Source: Eubacteriales bacterium (lineage in GTDB: Bacteria > Bacillota > Clostridia > Peptostreptococcales > Anaerovoracaceae). Taken from it: a stretch of 7,185 bases of DNA. The notes beneath the pieces were generated by a model. That model worked only from the letters and a program-made list of their open reading frames with translations, made no database searches and was not told the origin of the DNA. This document shows, piece by piece, positions 1 through 7,171 of the stretch. The stretch is taken from the NCBI GenBank assembly GCA_028680875.1, contig JAQUJQ010000074.1, positions 1 to 7,185 of the forward strand. The letters are read 5' to 3'. The number at the start of each line of letters is the position of its first letter. Within the stretch, counting starts at the first letter, position 1. Position numbers and translations under genes: made by a program.

Positions 1-2
1 GG

Positions 3-626
3 TACCAGAAATATGTAAAAGCGTATTACCGGATGATTACTCAAGTCGATGCCGAAATAGGCAAAATCCGTAAGCTATTGGAAGATAAAGGTATCTCTGG
101 AAATACGGTAATTATTTTTGCTAGCGACAATGGATACTATCTAGGTGACAGGCAATTGGCTGACAAATGGTTGATGTACGAAACTTCGATCCGCATACCC
201 ATGATTGTATACGACCCGAGAGTAGAATCGGGAATCGTGAAAGAACCTGTGTTGAATATCGATATCCCAAGTACTATCTTGGATTTGGCCTCGATTCCCG
301 AACCCGAATATTACCAGGGAGTAAGCCTGGTAAATTATTATCAACGCGAACGAAAGATCCATAAAAGGAACGCGATCTTGTTCGAACATTTATGGGAAAA
401 GGAGGAAATACCTTCATCAGAGGGAATACGAACTGACCGATGGAAATATTTTCGCTACCGGTTTATCGATGCTTCTGAAGAATTATATGATTTAAAAAAA
501 GATCCATTAGAGACAAAAAACTTGGCTTCTGATCCAGAATATAAGAAAATAGTTGAAGGACTCAGAGAGCAATGTGATGAACAAATACAAGAATACAAAA
601 GCAGAAAATTACCCGATCCTAAATAA
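3..626 (+). CDS. Sulfatase (S1 family, FGly-dependent type), C-terminal part, 5' truncated
   Basis: This is the last 207 codons of a sulfatase. The frame is open to the window edge, so the true start lies upstream; the ATG at 33 is internal. Seen: an I-I-F-A-S-D-N-G motif (Asp and Asn at fragment residues 42-43), where sulfatases bind the active-site calcium, followed by D-K-W (Lys55) and Y-E-T-S-I-R-I-P-M, the conserved block after it. The end carries the usual C-terminal signature: G-I-R-T-D-R-W-K-Y near 430-460, then E-L-Y-D-L-K-K-D-P with N-L-A. The formylglycine site (C/S-x-P-S-R) would be upstream and cannot be checked. Family knowledge: these enzymes remove sulfate esters from glycans, usually in the periplasm or at the surface. 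The exact sulfate position and S1 subfamily cannot be assigned. The gene is co-oriented with the anti-sigma and susCD genes, which suggests a PUL for a sulfated glycan. Confidence 0.93.
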   Translation, partial: YQKYVKAYYRMITQVDAEIGKIRKLLEDKGISGNTVIIFASDNGYYLGDRQLADKWLMYETSIRIPMIVYDPRVESGIVKEPVLNIDIPSTILDLASIPEPEYYQGVSLVNYYQRERKIHKRNAILFEHLWEKEEIPSSEGIRTDRWKYFRYRFIDASEELYDLKKDPLETKNLASDPEYKKIVEGLREQCDEQIQEYKSRKLPDPK

Positions 627-680
627 ATAGCTCTAAGTCACATTATAAAGTTATTTAAAAAAGTGGTGTAGATTTTCACA

Positions 681-709
681 AAAAACCTTATTTTAACATA
701 GGGTGTTTT
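681..709 (+). terminator. Weak terminator-like hairpin after the sulfatase gene
   Basis: ACCTTAT (685-691) can pair with ATAGGGT (698-704) around a 6-nt loop, with one G-U pair. Past a single bulged G, AAAA (681-684) can pair with TTTT (706-709). A short T-rich stretch (TTTTCATTCT) includes and follows the outer arm. It sits 55 nt after the sulfatase stop and 63 nt before the anti-sigma start, where a transcription-unit boundary could be. The stem is AT-rich and the T-tract imperfect, so it may be leaky or not a terminator. Confidence 0.35.
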
Positions 710-771
710 CATTCTCATACGTCAAGTTAATATAGAGGCGTGAAGCAGGTTATTTAACAAAGTTGTTGCGG

Positions 772-1782
772 ATGAAAACCGATGAAGCAAATATATTAGC
801 CTATATAAAAGGTGAACTTTCGGACGATATCGTTCCGGAAATTAATGCATTGCTATTATCCTCTCCCGAGTTTAGGGAAAAGTTTAGGCAGGTGCAGCGA
901 TTATACGATTTGTCGGAGAATCTGGTAAAACAGCAAAGCATCGATGCTTCTCGTGCGTGGGATAAGCTCTCTCGAAGAATTGCGATGATCTCTTTTCGAA
1001 AAAAGGTGTGGAATTTTACCCGGACAGCTGCGGCTATACTACTTCCGTTGCTTTTGATCCATCATTTTATCATTCAGCCTATGAGAGACACGGATCCCCA
1101 TGAGCTGATTACTCTATCCTCTGCTCCCGGCATGATTACGAAAGCCGTGTTGCCTGATGGCAGCGAAGTGTGGCTTAACGCAAAAAGCGAATTAACCTAT
1201 CCGGTACGTTTCATCCGACGAAAAGGGAGGACAGTGGAGTTATCGGGAGAAGCTTATTTTAAGGTGGTTGCAGATGCTAAAAATCGCTTCAATGTGAAAA
1301 TCCCTGGTGACAATATTGTAAGTGCTTTTGGAACCGAATTTAATATTAATGCGTATAGTGATGAACCGGATTATCACGTGACCTTAGCTCAAGGAAACGT
1401 TGAAGTGGAAACAGCGCGATTATTGAAGAAGGAGCTAATGGAGGGTCAGAAAGCTGTTTTGACAATCCAGACAGGAGATATAACCATTCTTCAAGCCGAT
1501 ACCTACGTTGAAACAGCTTGGAAAGAGGGAAAAATGGTGTTCCGTCGGGAAAAACTAGAGACAATCACGCAGCGGCTCTCCCGTAAATTCGGTGTAATAA
1601 TTCATTTGGAAGGCGATGAGTTGAAAGATTACGAATACACGGCCACCTTCATGGATGAGACATTGGAAGATATCCTGGAACTCTTGAAACGATCGGCGCC
1701 GATCACCTATTCCATTTCTAGGCAAGAGCAACTTGATAATGACACGTTTTCACAACGAATCGTAACAATAAAGAGCAGGTGA
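772..1782 (+). CDS. FecR-type transmembrane anti-sigma factor with C-terminal DUF4974-like domain
   Basis: This 336-residue protein is the inner-membrane regulator of an ECF sigma factor. Domains seen in order: an N-terminal cytoplasmic helical region (about 1-78) that would hold the sigma factor; one membrane helix (about 86-102, Leu/Ile/Ala-rich after Arg84); the periplasmic FecR domain (about 112-212) with L-P-D-G-S-x-V-W-L-N (127-136), V-E-L-S-G-E-A-Y-F-K-V (155-165) and F-G-T-E-F-N-I (186-192); and a DUF4974-like domain (about 255-316) beginning M-V-F-R-R-E-K-L-E-T-I. The ATG at 772 is preferred over TTG codons at 763 and 766 because it starts a typical M-K-T-D-E-A-N terminus; no ribosome-binding site decides it. 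The downstream SusC-type gene carries the STN domain that normally contacts such a protein, so it is very likely the regulator of that operon. No ECF sigma gene is adjacent: a sulfatase lies upstream instead. Confidence 0.95.
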   Translation: MKTDEANILAYIKGELSDDIVPEINALLLSSPEFREKFRQVQRLYDLSENLVKQQSIDASRAWDKLSRRIAMISFRKKVWNFTRTAAAILLPLLLIHHFIIQPMRDTDPHELITLSSAPGMITKAVLPDGSEVWLNAKSELTYPVRFIRRKGRTVELSGEAYFKVVADAKNRFNVKIPGDNIVSAFGTEFNINAYSDEPDYHVTLAQGNVEVETARLLKKELMEGQKAVLTIQTGDITILQADTYVETAWKEGKMVFRREKLETITQRLSRKFGVIIHLEGDELKDYEYTATFMDETLEDILELLKRSAPITYSISRQEQLDNDTFSQRIVTIKSR

Positions 1783-1863
1783 GCGAATCTTGCACCATAA
1801 ATTAAAAATGTAATAATCGTAAAAAATAACAAAAAAAGAATGCCTATGTGAATATAAATACTG

Positions 1864-1900
1864 AAAAAAGAGAACGGGAGAATGTAATACATCCCCCCGT
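1864..1900 (-). terminator. Probable intrinsic terminator on the minus strand, antisense to the susC leader
   Basis: On the + strand 1874-1886 and 1888-1900 form a 13-1-13 inverted repeat with 11 of 13 positions complementary. Read on the minus strand, the two mismatches become G-U pairs, so the RNA stem is continuous, with a GC-rich base (ACGGG/CCCGT). It is followed directly by TCTCTTTTTT (complement of 1864-1873). Read on the + strand the same element has two A-C mismatches and no T-tract. This asymmetry points to termination of minus-strand transcription. There is no minus-strand protein gene here, so an antisense RNA is the simplest source. The repeat could instead, or also, be an operator. 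Confidence 0.6.
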
Positions 1901-2007
1901 CATGATTAGCAATTGCCATGCGGAAAATCTCACCTTACCGCTTAGCAACCGATTACTAAATCCAATAATGAATTTAATAACAATGTAAGAATATGAATAT
2001 TATATTA
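1864..2007 (-). ncRNA. Candidate antisense small RNA opposite the 5' end and leader of the susC-type gene
   Basis: The 3' end is proposed from the minus-strand terminator at 1864-1900. The 5' end is a guess: the nearest approach on the minus strand to the Bacteroides -7 consensus (TAnnTTTG) is TATTTTTTG, the complement of 2014-2022, which has one base too many, and no clear -33 element was seen. A transcript from near 2007 would cover the susC start codon (1993) and its leader. Established knowledge: cis-encoded antisense RNAs in this position, beside an anti-sigma gene and opposite susC, repress PULs in Bacteroides fragilis (the DonS family). Assignment here is by position and terminator only, and the 5' boundary is uncertain. 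Confidence 0.35.
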
Positions 2008-5000
2008 AACAGCCAAAAAATACCTATCGCTATGAGACTAACACTCCTGCTATTGTTTATTCTTGCTTTTCAATTGCAAGCGGAACAGTCTTATTCTCAT
2101 ACCACGAAAATATCGTTGGACATGAAAAACAACTCCATCGAAAAAATTCTACAAACCATAGAGGAGCAGTCCAACTTTTATTTCTTTTATAACAGCAAAT
2201 TAATAGATGTAGATAGGAAAACAGATATTAAAGCTGAAAATGAATCGATCGCTTCTATTTTAAATCGTCTGTTTAGTGCAGAAAATGTGGAGTATGAAGT
2301 AAAAGGCACACAGATTATCCTGCACCCGAAAGGGATGAGCCGGATCGTGTCTACACATAGTATCGATGCAACACAGCAGAACAGAAAACAAATTACCGGT
2401 ACGGTTGTCGATGAATTTGGAGAACCTATTATAGGTGCTAATGTTGTAGAGAAAGATGTTACTAACGGCACAGTCACAGATATTGATGGTCATTTCTCTT
2501 TACTTGTGGAGGAAAAAGCAATTATCCAAATTTCATATCTTGGATATTTGCCCCAAGAAATTTCAATTGCTGAGAGTGATTTTGTGAATGTGATACTAAT
2601 GGAAGATACTCGTGCATTAGAAGAACTTGTGGTAGTTGGATATGGAACAATGACGAAAAGAGAGTTGACTTCAGCGATTTCGCATATTTCCAGTGAGGAT
2701 TTCCTTAACGTGAGCAGTATTGACCCTTCAATGATGATACAAGGGAAAGTGTCAGGTGTTTCGATCACGAATGTGGCTACTGGTGATCCAAACAATCAAG
2801 CTAGTATTCAGATACGCGGTATATCATCTCGCTCGGCGGGATTAGGTCCACTGATCGTAATCGATGGAATACCGGGAGGGAACCTGACAAATATCAATTC
2901 GAATGATATTGAGTCTATAGATGTCTTAAAGGATGGGGCTTCTTCTGCAATATACGGTACACGGGGTAGCAATGGTGTAATACTGATCACAACCAAAAAA
3001 GGCAATCGAGACGGACGCATACATACGTCTTATAGCGGTACAGTTGCCTTTGATTTAATGCAAAATCAGATGGAGCCGCTTAGTGCTGAGGAGTTTAGGG
3101 AATATGTGATACCTAATGGTCGGGCAGTAGATATGGGAGATGATACCAACTGGATAGATGAAGTAAGTCGTACCGGATTCTTACATCAACACACATTTAC
3201 TGTTTCTGGAGGTAACGCTAACAGTAATTATCGGGGAAGCATCGATTATCGTGATGCAAATGGAATCGATCTTCGCTCTTCACGTCAGGAATATGGTGCG
3301 CGTTTTTCACTCAATCACACGGTTTCCAGTGGTTTGTTAGCATTCTCAGCTAACATAGCACCACGTGTTGCTTATCGAAATAACTCAGATTGGGATGTTT
3401 TTAGAGTGGCTTTTGAAGCTAATCCAACAACACCGATAATGAATCCCAACAACCCACTGTTATATCAAAGTTTTCAAGGACAGGCCGCTGGGGTTAATCC
3501 GGTTGAAACCTTAAAGCTGGAAGAAAGTGGTGGAGATACTAAATTATTAGATTGGGATGCGACGGTAAGGTTAAATCTTTTACCCCTATTGGCAAAAGAC
3601 GGTTACTCTATTCATTCGTTAAATACACAGATCACTCTTGCAGAGCAACAGAACGACAACTTCAATTTTTGGTTCCGTCCTGCTACAAGTACTCAAGCAA
3701 TCCAGAACGGACGTTCAGGAGAAGCCAGTCGTAGCTATGGTAAAGGGCGCCAGCAGACGTTGGAATGGTTGGGTAATTACGTTATGGAAAATAATGGGCA
3801 TCGGTTACGGGGAATGGTGGGATATTCACACCAATATTTTCTTAACCAAGGATTGAATGCAGAAAATAAAGATTTCCCTTCGGATATTTTAACATATAAT
3901 AAGTTGCAAGAGGGGGAGTGGGCTAAAGAAGAAGGACGTAACGCTATGGGAAGTTACAAGAACGATGCTCGCCTGATTGCTTTCTTTGGTCGCGTTAGTT
4001 ACGACTACCTAGGACGTTACCTTTTGACTTTGTCTTTACGACGCGAAGGCTCTTCCAAGTTCGGTATGAATAATAAATGGGGTAACTTCCCCGCAGCTTC
4101 TGTCGGTTGGAGGGCCAGTGAAGAATCTTTCATGAAAGGAGTAACCTGGATCAACGACTTAAAACTTCGAGCAGACATCGGAGTTACCGGAAATCAGGAC
4201 TTTGGCAGTTATAATTCGCTTTCTACGATGCAGGGTTTTGGCAGTTACTATTATAACGGTAGCTTCTTTACTGTTTGGGGACCTGCACGTAATCCAAATT
4301 ACGACCTGAAATGGGAGAAGGGCATTAACTGGAACGTGGGTGTAGACTTCTCTGCTTTTGACAATCGTGTGAATGGTTCTCTGAATTATTATAATCGCAA
4401 ACAGCAAGACCTTTTAGGGAACTATAAAGTGCCTGTTCCTCCCTATTTATTTGGAGAAACATTTGTCAATGTAGGAACCATGAGGAATACCGGTGTCGAA
4501 GTGGATTTGAATACTATTGTCGTACAGACAAGGAATTTTAGTTATACGATCGACTTTGCGGGTGCTTCAAATAGTAATAAATTTTTGAAGTTTTCTAATA
4601 ATGAATACGTCGGACAAAGTTATTATCCTGTAGGATGGCTTGAAAGTCCAAACAACCCTGGTGATCTACAGCGTATTGAGGAGGGAAAACGTATTGGTAA
4701 TTATTATACTTGGGCATACGCAGGCGTGGATGAAAATGGTGACTGGTTGGTTTGGAACAAGGAAAACACAGAAAAGATATCAATCCATCAAGCAACAGAA
4801 GATGATAAACGGGTTACCGGGAACGGTCTACCTCAATTTACTACTTCTTTAACCAATACATTTATCTATAAAAAATGGGACTTGACAGTTTATTTACGGG
4901 GGGCATTTGGATATGATCTTTATAATGTACAAGATCTTTATTGGGGTTTGCAGACTGGTATCGCCAATGTCAATAAAAAAGCATATGGAAAGAATGCGGC

Positions 5001-5298
5001 AATAAGCACCGGTAATAATGTATTGACCGATTATTTTATGGAGAAGGGAGATTACTTAAAGTTGGATGTTGTTACTTTAGGATATCGATTTAATGCGGAT
5101 AGTAAGTGGATGAACTCTATTCGTTTGTATGCTACAGGAAGAAACTTGGCAACAATAACAGGTTTTAGTGGAATTGACCCAGCAACTATACAGACAAACG
5201 GGATCATACCTGGAGTGAATATGCATGATGGGGCAGCAAGAAGACGCTTTTTTCCATCCACTACCCAACTTTCTTTGGGTGTACAGCTAGATTTTTAA
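1993..5298 (+). CDS. SusC/RagA-type TonB-dependent outer-membrane glycan transporter with N-terminal STN signalling domain
   Basis: This 1101-residue outer-membrane protein imports oligosaccharides using TonB energy together with the SusD-type lipoprotein that follows. Seen in order: a signal peptide (1-30; hydrophobic L-T-L-L-L-L-F-I-L-A-F, likely cut after Q-L-Q-A); an STN domain (about 38-112); a carboxypeptidase-regulatory-like beta domain (about 132-204, with I-T-G-T-V-V-D and G-T-V-T-D-I-D-G-H-F); a TonB-box region (E-E-L-V-V-V-G-Y-G, 210-218); a plug (about 220-337, with S-I-Q-I-R-G, P-L-I-V-I-D-G-I-P-G-G and D-V-L-K-D-G-A-S-S-A-I-Y-G); and a beta-barrel to the C-terminus, which ends in Phe as outer-membrane barrels do. 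The STN domain marks it as a transducer as well as a transporter, matching the upstream anti-sigma factor. An alternative start at Met14 would also leave a signal peptide, but the first ATG is kept. Substrate cannot be read from sequence; the gene symbol is left blank because true susC is the starch paralogue. Confidence 0.97.
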   Translation: MNIILNSQKIPIAMRLTLLLLFILAFQLQAEQSYSHTTKISLDMKNNSIEKILQTIEEQSNFYFFYNSKLIDVDRKTDIKAENESIASILNRLFSAENVEYEVKGTQIILHPKGMSRIVSTHSIDATQQNRKQITGTVVDEFGEPIIGANVVEKDVTNGTVTDIDGHFSLLVEEKAIIQISYLGYLPQEISIAESDFVNVILMEDTRALEELVVVGYGTMTKRELTSAISHISSEDFLNVSSIDPSMMIQGKVSGVSITNVATGDPNNQASIQIRGISSRSAGLGPLIVIDGIPGGNLTNINSNDIESIDVLKDGASSAIYGTRGSNGVILITTKKGNRDGRIHTSYSGTVAFDLMQNQMEPLSAEEFREYVIPNGRAVDMGDDTNWIDEVSRTGFLHQHTFTVSGGNANSNYRGSIDYRDANGIDLRSSRQEYGARFSLNHTVSSGLLAFSANIAPRVAYRNNSDWDVFRVAFEANPTTPIMNPNNPLLYQSFQGQAAGVNPVETLKLEESGGDTKLLDWDATVRLNLLPLLAKDGYSIHSLNTQITLAEQQNDNFNFWFRPATSTQAIQNGRSGEASRSYGKGRQQTLEWLGNYVMENNGHRLRGMVGYSHQYFLNQGLNAENKDFPSDILTYNKLQEGEWAKEEGRNAMGSYKNDARLIAFFGRVSYDYLGRYLLTLSLRREGSSKFGMNNKWGNFPAASVGWRASEESFMKGVTWINDLKLRADIGVTGNQDFGSYNSLSTMQGFGSYYYNGSFFTVWGPARNPNYDLKWEKGINWNVGVDFSAFDNRVNGSLNYYNRKQQDLLGNYKVPVPPYLFGETFVNVGTMRNTGVEVDLNTIVVQTRNFSYTIDFAGASNSNKFLKFSNNEYVGQSYYPVGWLESPNNPGDLQRIEEGKRIGNYYTWAYAGVDENGDWLVWNKENTEKISIHQATEDDKRVTGNGLPQFTTSLTNTFIYKKWDLTVYLRGAFGYDLYNVQDLYWGLQTGIANVNKKAYGKNAAISTGNNVLTDYFMEKGDYLKLDVVTLGYRFNADSKWMNSIRLYATGRNLATITGFSGIDPATIQTNGIIPGVNMHDGAARRRFFPSTTQLSLGVQLDF

Positions 5299-5319
5299 CA
5301 TTGAAAAATAGATAATAAT

Positions 5320-7056
5320 ATGAAAGTGAAAAATATATTCTTTTATTATATAGGCTTATCCTTATTACTTGTAAGTTTTTCATGTACAGATTTAACAGAA
5401 ACTGTGTATGATCAGATTGTGACGGAGAATTACTATAACACTAAGGACGATATTATTCGGGCTGTTTTTCGACCTTTTGAGCATGGATTTTGGAGTATTG
5501 GTAATCGACAGACATTACAAGAACAACCGAGCGATCAGATTGGTACTTGGGCACGGGATGGCTGGTGGGTTGATGGACAGGTATGGCAAAGAATGCATTA
5601 TCATGCTTGGACAATAGATGATTCATTTGTGAGGGGAGAATGGGATGCCTGCTTTCCCGGTATTATGCAGGCGAACTCAGTACTGGATGATTTTAAAACA
5701 CTTGATCCCGATATGTTTGGACTTACACAGGCTGAATTTGATGCTTTAGAGGCTCAAGCTAAAATGATACGAGCATGGTATTATATACGTTTACTGGATG
5801 CGTACCGCAACGTACCTTTAGCAGTTAGCAAGGATCCATCCCTTAATTCGTCTGGACAGGTTAGCCCGCAGGAGACATTCGATTTTATTGAAACCAGTTT
5901 GAAAGAAGCGCTCGAAGCACTACCTGTTAAAGAAGGAACTGGAGGAAATAAGAATTTCCAAGGACAATGGAATAAAGCTGGTGCTGCCGCTCTCTTAGTA
6001 CGCCTTTACCTAAATGCTGAGAAATGGATCGGACAAGAGAAATATAACGAATGCGCAGAATACGCACAAAATATAATTGATGGTGATTATGGTTTCTATG
6101 CATTGGGATCTACTTGGGACGAAGTTTTTGACTGGGACAATGAAACAAGCGATGAGATTATATTTGGATTCCCAGGCACGTATGGGCGTAGCCACTGGCA
6201 TTATGATGGAGATACATACAGATGGGCTGTTCCTGTAAATGCACATTTCTATTTTGGTAGTCGACAGCAAGGTGGACATAATGTGAAATATGCTGCTCAG
6301 CCCAGCTTGGATATTGAAGGGAATCCCTACACTTTTGAATTGGGCATGCCCGTGCATAAATTCAAAAAATATCCAGAGGATTATCGTTTGAAGCTTTATA
6401 AAAACTTAGGTAATAGTACAAGAGAAGGAATGTTTCTGTACGGATACCTGGAATACGAAGAGGGTGGAGAAACAAAGCGTGTAATCTCTCCAGTGTTGGA
6501 CTATGAGTTGTACCTCCGTGATCAGGTGGGAGTTTTTCATGCGCTTCCTCCTGGAGAAATTCCAGAAAATAAAATCTCCGACATGAAGAACGGTGACCAT
6601 AATTCGGGCTGGCACTTTGTCAAGTATCCATTCTATGGGGATGATGATGCTGGAAAATTAGAAGCAGATTATGCAGAAATCCGTTTGGCTGAAATGTATT
6701 ATAGTCTAGCGGAATGTAAATTCCGCCTGGGAGATGTAGATGGAGCAGGAAGATTACTGAATGAAGTCCGTAAGCGTAACTATCCGGAAGAGTACCATAA
6801 TGACTATTTGTATAGTCCTGATGGAAATACTGAATTGACTGAAGCTGAGCTCTTGGATGAGTGGGGACGTGAATTTTTCGCTGAAGGACGCCGCCGCATG
6901 GATCTTATTCGCTTTGGTAAATTCACCACCGGAGCTTGGTGGGATAAACAACCCGATGCGGATGACCATTGGGAAATTTTACCGTTACATAGAGATATTC
7001 TTAATACTAATCCTACTTATCGTCAGAATCCAGGGTATGAGGATATTACCCGGTAA
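5320..7056 (+). CDS. SusD/RagB-type surface glycan-binding lipoprotein
   Basis: This 578-residue lipoprotein is the surface glycan-binding partner that caps the SusC-type barrel. It starts 21 nt after the transporter stop, so the two are almost certainly co-transcribed. Seen: a lipoprotein signal peptide with Cys22 as the likely lipidated residue (V-S-F-S-C, a loose lipobox); a SusD-like N-terminal half with a tryptophan-rich stretch (Trp 77, 82, 83, 89, 97 and 108), a place where the family often has aromatic residues; helical repeat-like segments, including A-E-I-R-L-A-E-M-Y-Y-S-L-A-E-C (452-466); and the C-terminal family signature W-G-R-E-F-F-A-E-G-R-R-R-M-D-L-I-R-F (515-532), ending with N-P-x-Y-x-Q-N-P-G-Y. 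Length is normal for the family. Which aromatic residues bind ligand cannot be said without a structure. No frameshift or truncation is seen. Confidence 0.97.
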   Translation: MKVKNIFFYYIGLSLLLVSFSCTDLTETVYDQIVTENYYNTKDDIIRAVFRPFEHGFWSIGNRQTLQEQPSDQIGTWARDGWWVDGQVWQRMHYHAWTIDDSFVRGEWDACFPGIMQANSVLDDFKTLDPDMFGLTQAEFDALEAQAKMIRAWYYIRLLDAYRNVPLAVSKDPSLNSSGQVSPQETFDFIETSLKEALEALPVKEGTGGNKNFQGQWNKAGAAALLVRLYLNAEKWIGQEKYNECAEYAQNIIDGDYGFYALGSTWDEVFDWDNETSDEIIFGFPGTYGRSHWHYDGDTYRWAVPVNAHFYFGSRQQGGHNVKYAAQPSLDIEGNPYTFELGMPVHKFKKYPEDYRLKLYKNLGNSTREGMFLYGYLEYEEGGETKRVISPVLDYELYLRDQVGVFHALPPGEIPENKISDMKNGDHNSGWHFVKYPFYGDDDAGKLEADYAEIRLAEMYYSLAECKFRLGDVDGAGRLLNEVRKRNYPEEYHNDYLYSPDGNTELTEAELLDEWGREFFAEGRRRMDLIRFGKFTTGAWWDKQPDADDHWEILPLHRDILNTNPTYRQNPGYEDITR

Positions 7057-7079
7057 TATTTGTTAGGTGAAAACAAGAG

Positions 7080-7150
7080 GCCACTCCGAAATAATTAGCT
7101 GAAAGTATGTTCTTGATTATAAGAATGTGTGAGTGGCATTTTCGGAGTGG
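7080..7150 (+). repeat. Nested inverted repeats between the susD-type gene and the next gene; possible RNA structure
   Basis: CCACTCCGAAA (7081-7091) is perfectly complementary to TTTCGGAGTGG (7140-7150), an 11-bp stem. The same left arm, as GCCACTC (7080-7086), is also perfectly complementary to GAGTGGC (7131-7137), so the two stems exclude each other. Between them, 7105-7114 can pair with 7121-7130 around a 6-nt loop, ten pairs of which four are G-U in RNA. No T-tract follows 7150 on the + strand, so this is not a standard terminator. Possible roles are an mRNA 3'-end stabiliser that sets susCD apart from downstream genes, an attenuator, or a protein-binding site. Confidence 0.6.
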
Positions 7151-7171
7151 ATCAAACAAAAATATAAATGT

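Noticed and set aside
1..6. GGTACC (KpnI site) at the first base, as a possible cloning junction
   Set aside because: It continues a sulfatase reading frame naturally and can arise by chance at an arbitrary window edge.
669..676. TAGATTTT resembling the Bacteroides -7 element (TAnnTTTG), as a promoter for the anti-sigma gene
   Set aside because: It lacks the final G and has no TTG-type -33 element at proper distance; it also lies before the terminator-like hairpin.
1778..1796. GGTG ... CACC around the anti-sigma stop codon as a terminator
   Set aside because: Only four pairs with mismatches inside, and no T-tract follows.
1872..1901. GAAC ... CGTC as an ECF-type -35/-10 promoter for susC
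   Set aside because: The spacing (22 nt) is longer than usual for ECF promoters, and the bases are already explained by the inverted repeat.
1707..1919. Minus-strand 70-codon reading frame rich in hydrophobic residues between the anti-sigma and susC genes
   Set aside because: It contains the minus-strand terminator candidate within its own length, overlaps the anti-sigma C-terminus, and its hydrophobicity follows from reading A-rich DNA on the opposite strand.
1968..1988. Six-codon reading frame (M-N-L-I-T-M) ending 4 nt before the susC start, possibly a leader peptide
   Set aside because: So short a frame is expected by chance in AT-rich DNA; no ribosome-binding site or pausing sequence supports it.
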